Part shown: positions 15,576-23,992 of the stretch, one piece after another
Position numbering within the stretch: position 1 is the stretch's first letter
Layout: each line of letters starts with the position of its first letter
From: Oscillospiraceae bacterium
Lineage (GTDB): Bacteria > Bacillota > Clostridia > UBA1381 > UMGS1253
Length of the DNA stretch: 35,438 nucleotides
Reading direction: 5' to 3'
Assembly: GCA_015068725.1 (NCBI GenBank)
Contig: SVKA01000019.1
Span: 1-35,438, forward strand
Notes under the pieces: model-generated
Told to the model about the DNA's origin: nothing
Database searches by the model: none
Seen by the model: the letters and a program-made list of their open reading frames with translations, nothing else
Translations under genes and position numbers: made by a program

Positions 15576-16067
15576 ATGAAAATTGCAGTATATCCGGGAA
15601 GCTTTGACCCTGTTACAAACGGACATCTTGATGTAATCAAGCGAAGCGCAAAGGTATTTGATAAGGTTATAGTGGGTGTGCTTGATAATATGGCAAAAAA
15701 GCCACTGTTTACGCCTGACGAGCGCGTGGATATGATAAAAAAAGTTGCATCGGATATAGAAAATGTAGAGGTATATGCCTTTTCGGGATTGCTTGTCGAT
15801 TTTATGAAGCAGTTTGATTCGGCGGTGATTATAAAGGGACTTCGTACGATTTCTGATTTTGAGTATGAGTTTCAGATGGCACTGTTAAACAAGTCGCTAA
15901 ATCCCGATGTTGAAACATTTTTTATGATGACCGACTCGAAATATTCTTACATCAGCTCAAGTATGGTAAAAGAGGTTGCAAGATTGGGCGGAGGTATTGA
16001 CGAATTTGTACCGTGTGATATAATAAAAGAAATAGATAAAAAAATAAAGAACGGAGGACACAGATAA
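15576..16067 (+). CDS. coaD: Phosphopantetheine adenylyltransferase
   Basis: CoaD transfers AMP from ATP to 4'-phosphopantetheine, the penultimate step of coenzyme A synthesis. The 163-residue product has the nucleotidyltransferase start [16 protein letters not shown] with the T/HxGH motif, the IKGLR motif and the C-terminal [17 protein letters not shown]. Length is standard. The next gene's ATG immediately follows its stop codon. Confidence 0.95.
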   Translation: MKIAVYPGSFDPVTNGHLDVIKRSAKVFDKVIVGVLDNMAKKPLFTPDERVDMIKKVASDIENVEVYAFSGLLVDFMKQFDSAVIIKGLRTISDFEYEFQMALLNKSLNPDVETFFMMTDSKYSYISSSMVKEVARLGGGIDEFVPCDIIKEIDKKIKNGGHR

Positions 16068-16529
16068 ATGGAGGTTCTTGAAATTATAGACATGCTTGAG
16101 GATGTTGTTGAAAAATCAATGGCAATTCCTTTTATGGGAAGAGCGATTGTTGACCGCGAGGAGCTTTTGGATTTGATACAGGAAATCCGTCTCAATTTGC
16201 CCGGCGATTTGAAGCAGGCAAAATGGGTAAAGGACGAGCGTCAGAGAATTTTGGATGAGGCTAATAAAGAGGCTGAGTCAATTATAAAAAATGCCGAGGA
16301 AAAAATGGCAGGTCTTATTGATGACCATGAGGTTACTCAAAAGGCGTATGCACAGGCAAATGAGATAGTTGCTTCTGCACAGAACAACGCACGCGAATTA
16401 AGACTTGGAACAAAGCAGTATGCCGATGATGTTTTGGCAAGCCTTGAATCAAGAATTTTGAAAATGGCTGAAATTGTGCGCGAGAACCGCAAAGAGCTTG
16501 GCGAAACACGTAAAAGCCTTAAAAAGTAA
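16068..16529 (+). CDS. Coiled-coil protein, ATPase-subunit-like, of unknown function
   Basis: The 153-residue product has a short folded start (MEVLEIIDMLEDVVEKS, then REELLDLIQEIRLNLPGDLKQAKWVKDERQRIL) followed by a long charged helix to the end, rich in Glu, Lys and Ala with heptad spacing, resembling V/F-ATPase stalk subunits. Related proteins next to coaD in Clostridia are often annotated ATPase on this similarity only; nothing here supports an ATPase role. No membrane segment is seen. Its GGAGG site lies inside the coaD 3' end and its ATG abuts the coaD stop, so coupling is likely. A DivIVA-like scaffold role is possible. Confidence 0.75.
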   Translation: MEVLEIIDMLEDVVEKSMAIPFMGRAIVDREELLDLIQEIRLNLPGDLKQAKWVKDERQRILDEANKEAESIIKNAEEKMAGLIDDHEVTQKAYAQANEIVASAQNNARELRLGTKQYADDVLASLESRILKMAEIVRENRKELGETRKSLKK

Positions 16530-16532
16530 TAA

Positions 16533-16560
16533 TTGACAGTGCCCGTACATATAATATACA
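16533..16560 (+). promoter_or_regulatory. Probable promoter of tspO
   Basis: TTGACA (16533-16538), 16-base spacer, TATACA (16555-16560). Confidence 0.55.
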
Positions 16561-16600
16561 ACATGGCGATATAAAATATTATCAAAGGGATGTGTATTAT

Positions 16601-17095
16601 ATGAGCACAGGTTTTCATACATTTAATCTGAAAAATATCAAAAAAATTGTGGTAAGTATTGCAATACCGCTTTTGGTAGGGGTTTTGTCGGCATTTCTTT
16701 CGGGTAATCAGTCGGGCTCTTATACGGCGCTTGTTTTGCCACCGCTTTCACCGCCGTCATGGGTTTTTGCGGTTGTGTGGCCAATTTTGTATGTGCTTAT
16801 GGGCATAAGTGCGTATCTTGTTTCGTCTACACAGGCAGAGGCCGGTCTTAAAAAAAGAGCGTTTGTATTATATGCATTTCAGCTTGTGTTCAATTTCTTC
16901 TGGAGTATATGGTTTTTCAGATTTGAACTGTTGAGCTTTTCGTTTTTGTGGATACTTTTACTGTTTGCGCTTGTTATACTTACAGCACTTGCTTTTTATG
17001 ATATAAACAGGCTTGCGGGTTGGTTATTTTTGCCATACATTGCATGGCTTGCGTTTGCATCGTACCTTAATTATATGGTTTGGATGCTCAATTAG
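16601..17095 (+). CDS. tspO: TspO/MBR family membrane protein
   Basis: TspO proteins bind porphyrins and other hydrophobic ligands in the membrane. The 164-residue product has five membrane segments and the family motifs LPPLSPPSWVFAVVWPILY (first loop and second helix), FNFFWSIWFF, and DINRLAGWLFLPYIAWLAFASYLNY near the end. The ATG at 16601 is 11 bases after AAAGGG; the in-frame GTG at 16592 is too close to that site. The gene seems monocistronic, with its own promoter and terminator. Confidence 0.92.
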   Translation: MSTGFHTFNLKNIKKIVVSIAIPLLVGVLSAFLSGNQSGSYTALVLPPLSPPSWVFAVVWPILYVLMGISAYLVSSTQAEAGLKKRAFVLYAFQLVFNFFWSIWFFRFELLSFSFLWILLLFALVILTALAFYDINRLAGWLFLPYIAWLAFASYLNYMVWMLN

Positions 17096-17114
17096 AAAGC
17101 TTATAAAATTAAAG

Positions 17115-17140
17115 AAAAACTCCCAAATCGGGAGTTTTTT
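17115..17140 (+). terminator. Terminator of tspO
   Basis: AAAAACTCCC/GGGAGTTTTT (17115-17124 with 17130-17139) forms a 10-bp stem with a 5-nt loop and ends in TTTTTT. It is symmetrical and could act in both directions. Confidence 0.88.
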
Positions 17141-17170
17141 AAATTTCTTAAAAAATTTTATCAAAAACAC

Positions 17171-17199
17171 TTGACTTATATGTATTAATAGGGTAAAAT
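17171..17199 (+). promoter_or_regulatory. Sigma-A promoter of ylxM-ffh
   Basis: TTGACT (17171-17176), 17-base spacer, TAAAAT (17194-17199). Confidence 0.72.
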
Positions 17200-17253
17200 A
17201 CATAGAGTGTAAAGGAAAAAGACTTTACAGAGAATAAATTGGGAAGTGTAAAA

Positions 17254-17610
17254 ATGGGCAAGGATTTGAGCATAAGCGTGCTTTTGGATTTTTATAAACA
17301 ACTTCTCACGCAAAAGCAGGGCGATGCGCTCGACTTGTACTACAACCAGGATTTATCGCTTTCAGAAATTGCTGCGCATTTGGGAATTACCCGTCAGGGT
17401 GTGCGTGATAATATAAAGCGTGGAGAAAATCAGCTTTTTAAGCTTGAAGAAGAGATTGGACTTGCGGGAAAGTTTGCAAAGGTGAGTGCTATATGTGATA
17501 TAGTGAATAGCTATGTGCAAAAGCTTTCCGAGATGGAGCTTGGCGAGGGTGCAAATGAATACCTTGCTGATATATCATACAATTTAAAACAGATTGAAGA
17601 TATCGTTTAA
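17254..17610 (+). CDS. ylxM: YlxM, SRP-associated helix-turn-helix protein
   Basis: YlxM (UPF0122) is found next to ffh in Firmicutes and is linked to SRP function. The 118-residue product has a sigma-factor region-4-like helix-turn-helix: LDLYYNQDLSLSEIAAHLGI then TRQGVRDNIKRGE. The ATG at 17254 follows GGGAAGTG by 5 bases; the open frame starts at TTG 17239, but that would put the site inside the gene. ffh follows 47 bases later. Confidence 0.9.
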   Translation: MGKDLSISVLLDFYKQLLTQKQGDALDLYYNQDLSLSEIAAHLGITRQGVRDNIKRGENQLFKLEEEIGLAGKFAKVSAICDIVNSYVQKLSEMELGEGANEYLADISYNLKQIEDIV

Positions 17611-17657
17611 TTATAATCGTTTGTGTATTGCCCATATGGGCGGAAACGGAGCATTAT

Positions 17658-18998
17658 ATGGCATTTGAAAGCTTGGGTGAAAAGCTTCAGGGCGTTTTTA
17701 AAAAACTTAAAGGCAAGGGCAAGGTTTCACCTGCCGATGTAAAAGAGGCAATGCGAGAGGTAAAGCTTGCGCTTCTTGAAGCGGACGTAAACTTTAAGGT
17801 TGTAAAAGAGTTTATAGCGAGCGTCAGCGAAAAGGCAAACGGCAGCGAGGTGCTTGAAAGTCTTACGCCCGGACAGCAGATTATAAAAATAGTAAATGAA
17901 GAATTGACACAGCTGATGGGCGGAGCGCAGGCGAGAATAAGCTTTGCGTCAAAGCCGCCTACGGTGATTATGCTTGTGGGACTTCAGGGTGCGGGTAAAA
18001 CCACGACATCGGCAAAGCTTGCAGGCTCAATAAAAAAGCAGTTTGATAAAAGACCGCTTTTGGTTGCGTGCGACGTATATCGTCCGGCGGCGATAAAGCA
18101 GCTTGAGGTAGTTGGCTCGCAACTTGAAATCCCTGTATTTTCGATGGGGGACAAAAAAAACCCTGTGGATATAGCGCGTGAGGCTGTGGCGCACGCGGTA
18201 AAACACGGAAATGACCCGGTAATTATCGACACGGCGGGACGACTTCATATTGATGAGGTGCTCATGTGTGAGCTTTCTAATATAAAGGAAGAGGTAAAGC
18301 CTAACGAGATTTTGCTTGTTGTTGATGCTATGACAGGACAAGACGCTGTCAATGTAGCCGAGAGCTTTAATGAGCAGCTTGGAATTGATGGCATAATCTT
18401 AACAAAGCTTGATGGCGATGCAAGAGGCGGTAGTGCTCTTTCAGTAAGACAGGTTACGGGCAAGCCAATTAAATATGTCGGTATGGGTGAAAAGCTTGGT
18501 GATTTAGAGCCGTTTTACCCCGACCGTATGGCGTCGAGAATACTTGGTATGGGTGATGTACTAACACTTATTGACAAGGCACAAGAGGCGTTTGATGAAA
18601 AGCAGGCGGCGCAGCTTGAAAGAAAGATGGCGACAAACACCTTCGATTTGGAGGACTTTTTAGAGCAGCTTGCCCAGATTAAAAAGATGGGACCGCTTGA
18701 ACAGGTGATTTCTATGATGCCCGGTATCGGAGGCAAGCTTCCGAAGGACGTGCAAATCGACGATAAGCAGCTTGCAAGACCTGAGGCGATAATTCGTTCG
18801 ATGACACCAAAAGAGCGTCATAATCCGTCAATCATAAACGCAAGCCGCAAGGTAAGAATTGCAAACGGCGCGGGCGTGCGTGTTCAGGATGTAAATGCGC
18901 TTTTGAAGCAGTTTGACCAGATGAGAGCGATGATGAAGCAGTTTTCGTCGCCGAAAATGAAAAAGAAAATGGGCAAAATGCGTTTTCCGTTTGCGTGA
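17658..18998 (+). CDS. ffh: Signal recognition particle GTPase Ffh (SRP54)
   Basis: Ffh binds signal sequences of nascent membrane proteins together with SRP RNA and hands them to FtsY. The 446-residue product has the N domain (MAFESLGEKLQGVFKKL), the G domain with GLQGAGKTT (G1), DVYRPAAIKQL, DTAGRL (G3), TKLDGDARGG (G4) and GMGEK, and the methionine-rich M domain (EQVISMMPGIGGK to the basic end KMKKKMGKMRFPFA). The ATG at 17658 follows CGGAG; the frame is open to 17628 without a site. Confidence 0.96.
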   Translation: MAFESLGEKLQGVFKKLKGKGKVSPADVKEAMREVKLALLEADVNFKVVKEFIASVSEKANGSEVLESLTPGQQIIKIVNEELTQLMGGAQARISFASKPPTVIMLVGLQGAGKTTTSAKLAGSIKKQFDKRPLLVACDVYRPAAIKQLEVVGSQLEIPVFSMGDKKNPVDIAREAVAHAVKHGNDPVIIDTAGRLHIDEVLMCELSNIKEEVKPNEILLVVDAMTGQDAVNVAESFNEQLGIDGIILTKLDGDARGGSALSVRQVTGKPIKYVGMGEKLGDLEPFYPDRMASRILGMGDVLTLIDKAQEAFDEKQAAQLERKMATNTFDLEDFLEQLAQIKKMGPLEQVISMMPGIGGKLPKDVQIDDKQLARPEAIIRSMTPKERHNPSIINASRKVRIANGAGVRVQDVNALLKQFDQMRAMMKQFSSPKMKKKMGKMRFPFA

Positions 18999-19079
18999 TA
19001 TTAAATAGTTTATACTTATTAATTTAAATAAGATAAAGCGAAAATTTTTCGCAGCAATAATTATTGGAGGTGAATTATA

Positions 19080-19322
19080 ATGGCAGTAAAAATCAGATTG
19101 AGAAGAATGGGTGCAAAGAAGGCTCCTTTTTACAGAGTTGTTGTAGCTGATTCAAGATATCCGCGTGATGGTAGATTTATCGAGGAAATCGGAACATACA
19201 ATCCTATGGTTGAGCCGGCAGAGGTTAAAATCGACGCTGAGAAGACTAAGCAGTGGATTGCTAACGGTGCCCAGCCTACTGATACAGTAAAGAGCTTGCT
19301 TAAAAAAGCAAACATTCTTTAA
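19080..19322 (+). CDS. rpsP: Ribosomal protein bS16
   Basis: The 80-residue product [20 protein letters not shown] shows the whole bS16 signature ([22 protein letters not shown]). It is a core 30S assembly protein. The ATG follows TTGGAGGTG. It begins a second part of the ffh operon after an 81-base gap that has no clear terminator but includes a short GCGAAAA/TTTTCGC palindrome near 19037-19051. Confidence 0.97.
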   Translation: MAVKIRLRRMGAKKAPFYRVVVADSRYPRDGRFIEEIGTYNPMVEPAEVKIDAEKTKQWIANGAQPTDTVKSLLKKANIL

Positions 19323-19343
19323 TTTAACCGGAGGTATTAGGCA

Positions 19344-19574
19344 ATGAAAGAGGTTTTAGAGGTATTGGCAAAGTCTTTGGTTGACAATCCCGACGAGGTT
19401 TCTGTAACAGAAATTGAGGGCGAGTACGAAACAGTGCTCGAGCTTCGCGTTGCAGACGGCGATATGGGTAAGGTTATAGGCAAGCAGGGACGTATAGCCA
19501 AAGCAATCAGAACGGTTGTTAAAGCGGCTGCGAATCGTGAAAACAAGCGTGCGGTTGTTGAAATTATAGGTTAA
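19344..19574 (+). CDS. khpA: KhpA, KH-domain RNA-binding protein
   Basis: The 76-residue product is a single KH domain with the RNA-gripping loop in GKVIGKQGRIAKAIRTV. KhpA acts with KhpB/Jag in some Firmicutes to bind RNA and affect cell division. Its place between rpsP and rimM is the standard gene order. The ATG follows CGGAGG. Confidence 0.93.
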   Translation: MKEVLEVLAKSLVDNPDEVSVTEIEGEYETVLELRVADGDMGKVIGKQGRIAKAIRTVVKAAANRENKRAVVEIIG

Positions 19575-19581
19575 AGTGGAG

Positions 19582-19606
19582 TGGGGCGCTTTTGGCGCCC
19601 CATTTT
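19582..19606 (+). terminator. GC-rich hairpin between khpA and rimM, possible partial terminator
   Basis: TGGGGCGC/GCGCCCCA (19582-19589 with 19595-19602) makes an 8-bp stem with a 5-nt loop, followed by only four Ts. It lies inside the operon, 8 bases after the khpA stop, so it may lower rimM-trmD transcription relative to rpsP, or protect the 3' end of upstream mRNA. Confidence 0.55.
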
Positions 19607-19636
19607 AACACAAAATGCGAAAGGATATGACGCATA

Positions 19637-20143
19637 ATGAAAAATAAAACATTGCAGGTAGGACAAATAGTAAACACTCACGGACTTCGCGGTGATGTCA
19701 AGGTTGTGTCATGGACAGACTATCCCGAGGTTTTTGAGGAGTTTGAGTATGTATATACTGATATTAAGGGTGAAAAATCCACCCTTGAAATTACTACGAT
19801 TAAATACCAGAAAGGAAATTTAATTGTAAAATTCAAGGGTGTTGACCATATAGATGATGCACAAAAGCTTAAAAATCATACGCTTTATATAGACCGTGAA
19901 CAGCTTGGCGAGCCTGATGGATATTATATTTGCGATTTGATTGGGTGCAAGGTTCAGACTGACGAAGGTGCATTTCTTGGCGAGGTTATAGACGTATTCA
20001 AAACGGGAAGTAATGATGTGTATGTTGTGCGCACCGAAGAGGGAAAACAGATTCTTCTGCCCGTTATTGACGAGGTTATACTTTCTGTCGATATTGAAAA
20101 TGATTTAATTTGTGCACATTTATTGGAAGGATTGGTTGATTGA
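19637..20143 (+). CDS. rimM: 16S rRNA processing protein RimM
   Basis: RimM helps mature the 30S head. The 168-residue product has the N-terminal barrel (LQVGQIVNTHGLRGDVKVVSWTD) and the C-terminal PRC barrel (GYYICDLIGCKVQTDEGAFLG, then GSNDVYVV and LLPVIDEVI). The ATG follows AAAGGAT. Its TGA shares bases with the trmD ATG. Confidence 0.94.
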   Translation: MKNKTLQVGQIVNTHGLRGDVKVVSWTDYPEVFEEFEYVYTDIKGEKSTLEITTIKYQKGNLIVKFKGVDHIDDAQKLKNHTLYIDREQLGEPDGYYICDLIGCKVQTDEGAFLGEVIDVFKTGSNDVYVVRTEEGKQILLPVIDEVILSVDIENDLICAHLLEGLVD

Positions 20144-20874
20144 TGCGCTTTGATGTGTTGACGCTTTTTCCCGAAATGTTTGAAGCGGTGCTTGGGGATA
20201 GTATAATCGGGCGCGCAAGGGAAAATGGCCTTATAGAACTAAATTTCATACAAATACGCGATTTCAGCACAGACAAGCACAGACGTGTAGACGATTATCC
20301 GTACGGTGGCGGAACGGGTATGCTTATGAGTGTGCAGCCTATATATGATGCATACATGAGCGTTATAAAAGACCTTTCCTATAAGCCGCTTACGATATAT
20401 ATGTCGCCACAGGGAAGGGTTTTTGACCAGAAATGTGCAATAGAGCTTTCAAAAAATGAACATATCGTTATTTTGTGCGGTCATTATGAAGGCGTAGACC
20501 AGAGAGTGCTCGACGAAATCGTTGATATGGAGTTATCAATCGGCGACTTTGTACTGACCGGCGGCGAAATTCCTGCTATGGCAGTAATTGATACAGTAGC
20601 AAGGCTTGTTCCCGGGGTGCTTGCAAGCGTAAGCTCTTATACGGGCGAGTCGCATTTTAATTCACTTTTGGAATATCCGCAGTACACACGTCCGCCCGAA
20701 ATTCTTGGCCGTAGTGTGCCCGAGGTGCTGCTTAGTGGACACCACGCAAATATTGAAAAGTGGAAACATGAACAATCTCTTATGGCGACGTATAATAAGC
20801 GTCCGGATATGCTTGAGCATGCCGAGCTTTCAAAAAGTGATATAGAGTTTATTGAGAAATTAAAAAAAGAATAA
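20143..20874 (+). CDS. trmD: tRNA (guanine37-N1)-methyltransferase
   Basis: TrmD methylates G37 next to the anticodon to prevent frameshifting. The 243-residue SPOUT protein shows MRFDVLTLFPEMF, DDYPYGGGTGMLM, the knot motif LCGHYEGVDQRV and SIGDFVLTGGE. I choose ATG 20143 in the TGATG overlap with rimM; a TTG three bases earlier is in frame but less likely. rplS (bL19), which commonly follows, is absent; a terminator comes at once. Confidence 0.95.
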   Translation: MRFDVLTLFPEMFEAVLGDSIIGRARENGLIELNFIQIRDFSTDKHRRVDDYPYGGGTGMLMSVQPIYDAYMSVIKDLSYKPLTIYMSPQGRVFDQKCAIELSKNEHIVILCGHYEGVDQRVLDEIVDMELSIGDFVLTGGEIPAMAVIDTVARLVPGVLASVSSYTGESHFNSLLEYPQYTRPPEILGRSVPEVLLSGHHANIEKWKHEQSLMATYNKRPDMLEHAELSKSDIEFIEKLKKE

Positions 20875-20883
20875 AAAATATAC

Positions 20884-20912
20884 GGGTCTTGCTTTCGCAA
20901 GACTCTTTTTTT
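20884..20912 (+). terminator. Terminator of the ffh-trmD operon
   Basis: GGGTCTTGC/GCAAGACTC (20884-20892 with 20897-20905, one G-T) with loop TTTC, followed by seven Ts. Confidence 0.9.
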
Positions 20913-21038
20913 ATGTGTAAAAACAAAAATTTTAATAAATTATATCAAAGCACGTCGCTAAATGTAAGGTTTATAAATTTTTTATCAACGCAAAACTTTT
21001 TATATACAGTTAAATCTACAAAATTTTTTCCATATTAC

Positions 21039-21047
21039 TGTTATACT
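21039..21047 (+). promoter_or_regulatory. Possible spoIIGA promoter (extended -10, no clear -35)
   Basis: TGTTATACT is an extended -10 about 32 bases before spoIIGA. No good -35 lies 17 bases upstream. That fits a promoter needing an activator; spoIIG in Bacillus depends on Spo0A. I could not find a convincing TGTCGAA box, so Spo0A control is inferred from the family. Confidence 0.4.
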
Positions 21048-21078
21048 TGTCTTACACGAGCAAAAGAAGGGGATAAAA

Positions 21079-21978
21079 ATGAAACCGACTGTATATGTGG
21101 ATATACTTTTTTTAACCAATTTTTTAACGAATTTTTTTCTTTTGTATATGACTAAATCGGTAAGTAAGAATGCTTCTCCAATATGGCGTCTTATATGCGG
21201 TGCATGTGCGGGCAGCGTATATGCAGTGCTTATGTTTTATCCTGATTTGTCTTTTATTTACAGCGGCATTTTCAAGCTTGGCATAAGCGCAGTTATAGTG
21301 CTTATTTCATTTGGTTTTAACAGTGTAAAAAGTCTCTTTTCCTTGTGCTCGCTTTTTTATCTATCAAGCTTTGCACTTTCGGGAATAACATTTGCACTTT
21401 TTTATTTTACCGATGTTGGCTTTTTGATTGGAGCGGCAATGTCTAACGGAGTTTTTTATGTAAATATAAGTCCGCTTTACCTTGTTTTATCGGCAGCGCT
21501 CTGCTATATAGTTATGTTTGTGTTTGAAAGAGTGTATACAAATCGCATTAACACAAATGCAAATATGCATAATTTGGAGATTTTTTATAAAGGAAAGTCC
21601 ATACGGGTAAAGGCGCTTTTGGACAGTGCAAATGCAATGCTTGACCCTGTTACAAATACGCCTGTAATTGTTTGTGATATTAATGTGTTAAAACCGTTCT
21701 TTAAAGATGAAAGCTACTATGAAAGACTGTGTGTGCTGGCTCAAAACAACTCCGACAAGCTGAAAATAGAGCTTGTGTGTGATACGCCGTTTCGGCTTGT
21801 GCCATACAGGGGATTGGGAAATGTGAGTGATATAATGCTTGCGTTTTCGCCGACCAAGCTTTTAATTGATGAAAAGGTGTATACAGGCAGCGTACTTATA
21901 GGTCTTTGTGCTCAAAAATTATCAGGGGCAGATGCTTATAATGCTTTGCTTCATCCAAGGGTAATGGCTACATTATAA
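21079..21978 (+). CDS. spoIIGA: SpoIIGA, pro-sigma-E processing protease
   Basis: SpoIIGA is the septal-membrane aspartic protease that cuts pro-sigma-E in the mother cell after SpoIIR signalling from the forespore. The 299-residue product has five membrane segments in its first half (from [18 protein letters not shown]) and a soluble protease half from about residue 165. The catalytic aspartate is D182 in [12 protein letters not shown], the site of D183 in Bacillus; the usual D-S/T-G is D-S-A here. PYRGLGN and GSVLIGL near the end are typical. The ATG follows AAGGGG and sigE follows 22 bases later. Confidence 0.93.
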   Translation: MKPTVYVDILFLTNFLTNFFLLYMTKSVSKNASPIWRLICGACAGSVYAVLMFYPDLSFIYSGIFKLGISAVIVLISFGFNSVKSLFSLCSLFYLSSFALSGITFALFYFTDVGFLIGAAMSNGVFYVNISPLYLVLSAALCYIVMFVFERVYTNRINTNANMHNLEIFYKGKSIRVKALLDSANAMLDPVTNTPVIVCDINVLKPFFKDESYYERLCVLAQNNSDKLKIELVCDTPFRLVPYRGLGNVSDIMLAFSPTKLLIDEKVYTGSVLIGLCAQKLSGADAYNALLHPRVMATL

Positions 21979-22000
21979 AAATATATGTGGGGGTAAAAAA

Positions 22001-22729
22001 ATGAAACTTGCTCAAAAAATACGTACAACGATGAAGCTTGGATATGCCGAGCTTGTAACAAAGCTTAAAAATATAATCAGCGAGGAGATTTATTATATAG
22101 GGGGGAGTGAAACTCTGCCTGCGCCACTCACAAGCGAGGAGGAGGCAGAGCTTCTTTTGCGCTTTGATAACGATGAAACGGTAAAGTCCACCTTGATTGA
22201 GCATAATCTGCGCCTTGTTGTGTATATAGCCAGAAAATTTGAAAATACAAATGTGGGAATAGAAGATTTGATTTCGATAGGCAGCATTGGTCTTATAAAG
22301 GCAATAAATACGTTTAAAACGGATAAAAACATTAAGCTTGCAACATATGCGTCAAGGTGCATTGAAAACGAGATACTTATGTATCTTCGCAAAAATCAGA
22401 ATATAAAAACGGAAATATCAATTGATGAGCCGCTAAACGTTGATTGGGACGGAAACGAGCTTCTGCTTTCGGATATACTCTCGGCGGAGGGCGATGTTAT
22501 CAATCAGGGACTTGAAGATGAGGTTGACAGAACGCTTTTGGATATGGCGATAAAAAAGCTTTCGGAGCGTGAACAAAAAATAATGAAGCTTCGCTTTGGT
22601 CTTTATGGGTGTGAGGAACGCACGCAAAAAGAGGTTGCGGATATGCTTGGGATATCGCAGTCATATATATCAAGGCTCGAAAAACGAATTATCCTGCGAC
22701 TTAGAAAAGAAATTATGAAAATGAACTGA
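22001..22729 (+). CDS. sigE: Sporulation sigma factor E (pro-sigma-E)
   Basis: Sigma-E drives the first mother-cell programme of sporulation. The 242-residue product has an N-terminal pro-sequence and the processing region [17 protein letters not shown] near residues 28-44, region 2 ([33 protein letters not shown], shown here as a landmark only) and region 4 helix-turn-helix [20 protein letters not shown]. It is directly after its protease gene and before sigG, the conserved order. The ATG follows GTGGGGG. Confidence 0.96.
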   Translation: MKLAQKIRTTMKLGYAELVTKLKNIISEEIYYIGGSETLPAPLTSEEEAELLLRFDNDETVKSTLIEHNLRLVVYIARKFENTNVGIEDLISIGSIGLIKAINTFKTDKNIKLATYASRCIENEILMYLRKNQNIKTEISIDEPLNVDWDGNELLLSDILSAEGDVINQGLEDEVDRTLLDMAIKKLSEREQKIMKLRFGLYGCEERTQKEVADMLGISQSYISRLEKRIILRLRKEIMKMN

Positions 22730-22734
22730 TGGGG

Positions 22735-22764
22735 GTATAAAAGAGTATTTTGACACCAATAATA
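22735..22764 (+). promoter_or_regulatory. Possible forespore (sigma-F/G type) promoter of sigG
   Basis: GTATA (22735-22739), 17 bases, then CAATAATA (22757-22764) resembles the GHATR and CATNHTA elements of forespore promoters. The 81-base sigE-sigG gap would have room for a separate start. The match is loose. Confidence 0.3.
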
Positions 22765-22810
22765 AATTTGTGTTTGCATCGCTGTACATAACATAAAGGA
22801 GGCAGCGAGT

Positions 22811-23581
22811 ATGATAAATAAGGTTGAAATTTGTGGTGTAAACACAGCCAAATTACCAAATCTTTCAAACGATAAAAAAATAGAGCTTTTAAAAAGAATA
22901 AAGGAAGGCGACAATGTCGCACGCGAGGAGTTTATACAGGGAAATCTCCGTCTTGTGCTAAGTGTGATACAACGGTTTAATTCACGCGGTGAAACGGCTG
23001 ACGATTTGTTTCAGGTGGGATGTATTGGTCTTATCAAGGCGATTGATAACTTTAATTTAGAGGTTGGGGTAAAGTTTTCCACCTATGCCGTTCCTATGAT
23101 AATAGGCGAGGTTAGACGTTATCTTCGTGATTATAACAGTATACGCGTTTCGCGTTCGCTGCGCGATACTGCATACAAAGCCTTGCAGGCAAAGGAAAGA
23201 CTTATATCAAAAAACCAAAAAGAGCCTACGATTGCAGAAATTGCAAAGGAGCTTGATATGGAAAAAGAGGAAATTGTATTTGCGCTTGATGCGATTGCCG
23301 ACCCTGTTTCGCTTTATGAACCGGTATATCACGATGGTGGCGATGCAATCTTTGTAATGGATCAGGTCAAGGATGAAAAAAGCTGCGATGAGTTATGGCT
23401 TGAACAAATCGGATTAAAAGAGGCAATGAAGCGCCTGAGTAATCGCGAAAAGCACATATTGAGTCTTCGCTTTTTTCAGGGAAGAACACAAATGGAGGTT
23501 GCCAATGAAATCGGCATAAGTCAGGCGCAGGTGTCGCGCCTTGAAAAAAGTGCGATTGCGCATATGAGAAAATATATGTAG
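22811..23581 (+). CDS. sigG: Sporulation sigma factor G
   Basis: Sigma-G runs the late forespore programme. The 256-residue product has an N-terminus (VEICGVNTAKLPNLSNDKK) like that of sigma-G, with the region known to contact the anti-sigma Gin, then region 2 (DLFQVGCIGLIKAIDNF), region 3 (PTIAEIAKELDMEKEEIV) and region 4 (TQMEVANEIGISQAQVSRLE). There is no pro-sequence. The sigma-F paralogue is ruled out mainly by context, since sigF normally follows spoIIAB. The ATG follows AAGGAGG. Confidence 0.94.
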   Translation: MINKVEICGVNTAKLPNLSNDKKIELLKRIKEGDNVAREEFIQGNLRLVLSVIQRFNSRGETADDLFQVGCIGLIKAIDNFNLEVGVKFSTYAVPMIIGEVRRYLRDYNSIRVSRSLRDTAYKALQAKERLISKNQKEPTIAEIAKELDMEKEEIVFALDAIADPVSLYEPVYHDGGDAIFVMDQVKDEKSCDELWLEQIGLKEAMKRLSNREKHILSLRFFQGRTQMEVANEIGISQAQVSRLEKSAIAHMRKYM

Positions 23582-23591
23582 CCAAATACAA

Positions 23592-23625
23592 AAGCCATAC
23601 ATCGCATTGATGTATGGCTTAAATT
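23592..23625. terminator. Bidirectional terminator between sigG and hinT
   Basis: A perfect 12-bp stem AAGCCATACATC/GATGTATGGCTT (23592-23603 with 23609-23620), loop GCATT, with AAATTTTT after it on the plus strand. It separates two convergent operons. Confidence 0.85.
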
Positions 23626-23630
23626 TTTAG

Positions 23631-23975
23631 TTATACAAGCTTTTCGCCCAAATCCTTGCCACCCATAAGGTGAAAATGAAGGTGAAATACTGTCTGTCCT
23701 GCATTTTTACCGCAGTTGTTGATAATTCGATAACCTTCGTCCTTTATTCCCGCAAGTGCGGCGATTTCGCCAACCTTTGAGAAGATGTGTGCCACAACGT
23801 CTGCGTTGTCCGGTGTAATCATATTTGCGCAGCAGATGTGCTCTTTTGGTACAATCAGAATGTGTACCGGAGCTTGTGGACTTATGTCATTGAAGGCATA
23901 AATTTTATCATCCTCATAAACCTTTGAAGAGGGGATATCACCGTTTATAATTTTACAGAAAATACAATCGCTCAT
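23631..23975 (-). CDS. hinT: HIT-family nucleotide-binding protein (HinT-like)
   Basis: HinT-type proteins hydrolyse nucleoside phosphoramidates and acyl-adenylates, including aminoacyl-AMP. The 114-residue product starts MSDCIFCKIINGDIPSSKVY and has the histidine triad HLHFHLMGG near the end. The ATG at 23975 follows TTGGAGGTAA; the longer open frame starts at a TTG within that site. It is 17 bases after alaS, on the same strand. The aminoacyl-adenylate activity makes a place behind two tRNA synthetase genes sensible. Confidence 0.93.
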   Translation of the reverse strand: MSDCIFCKIINGDIPSSKVYEDDKIYAFNDISPQAPVHILIVPKEHICCANMITPDNADVVAHIFSKVGEIAALAGIKDEGYRIINNCGKNAGQTVFHLHFHLMGGKDLGEKLV

Positions 23976-23992
23976 ATCATTTACCTCCAATA

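Noticed and set aside
20913-21078. Spo0A boxes before spoIIGA
   Set aside because: The nearest match to TGTCGAA (around ACGTCGCTA, 20953-20961) is too poor to list as a site.
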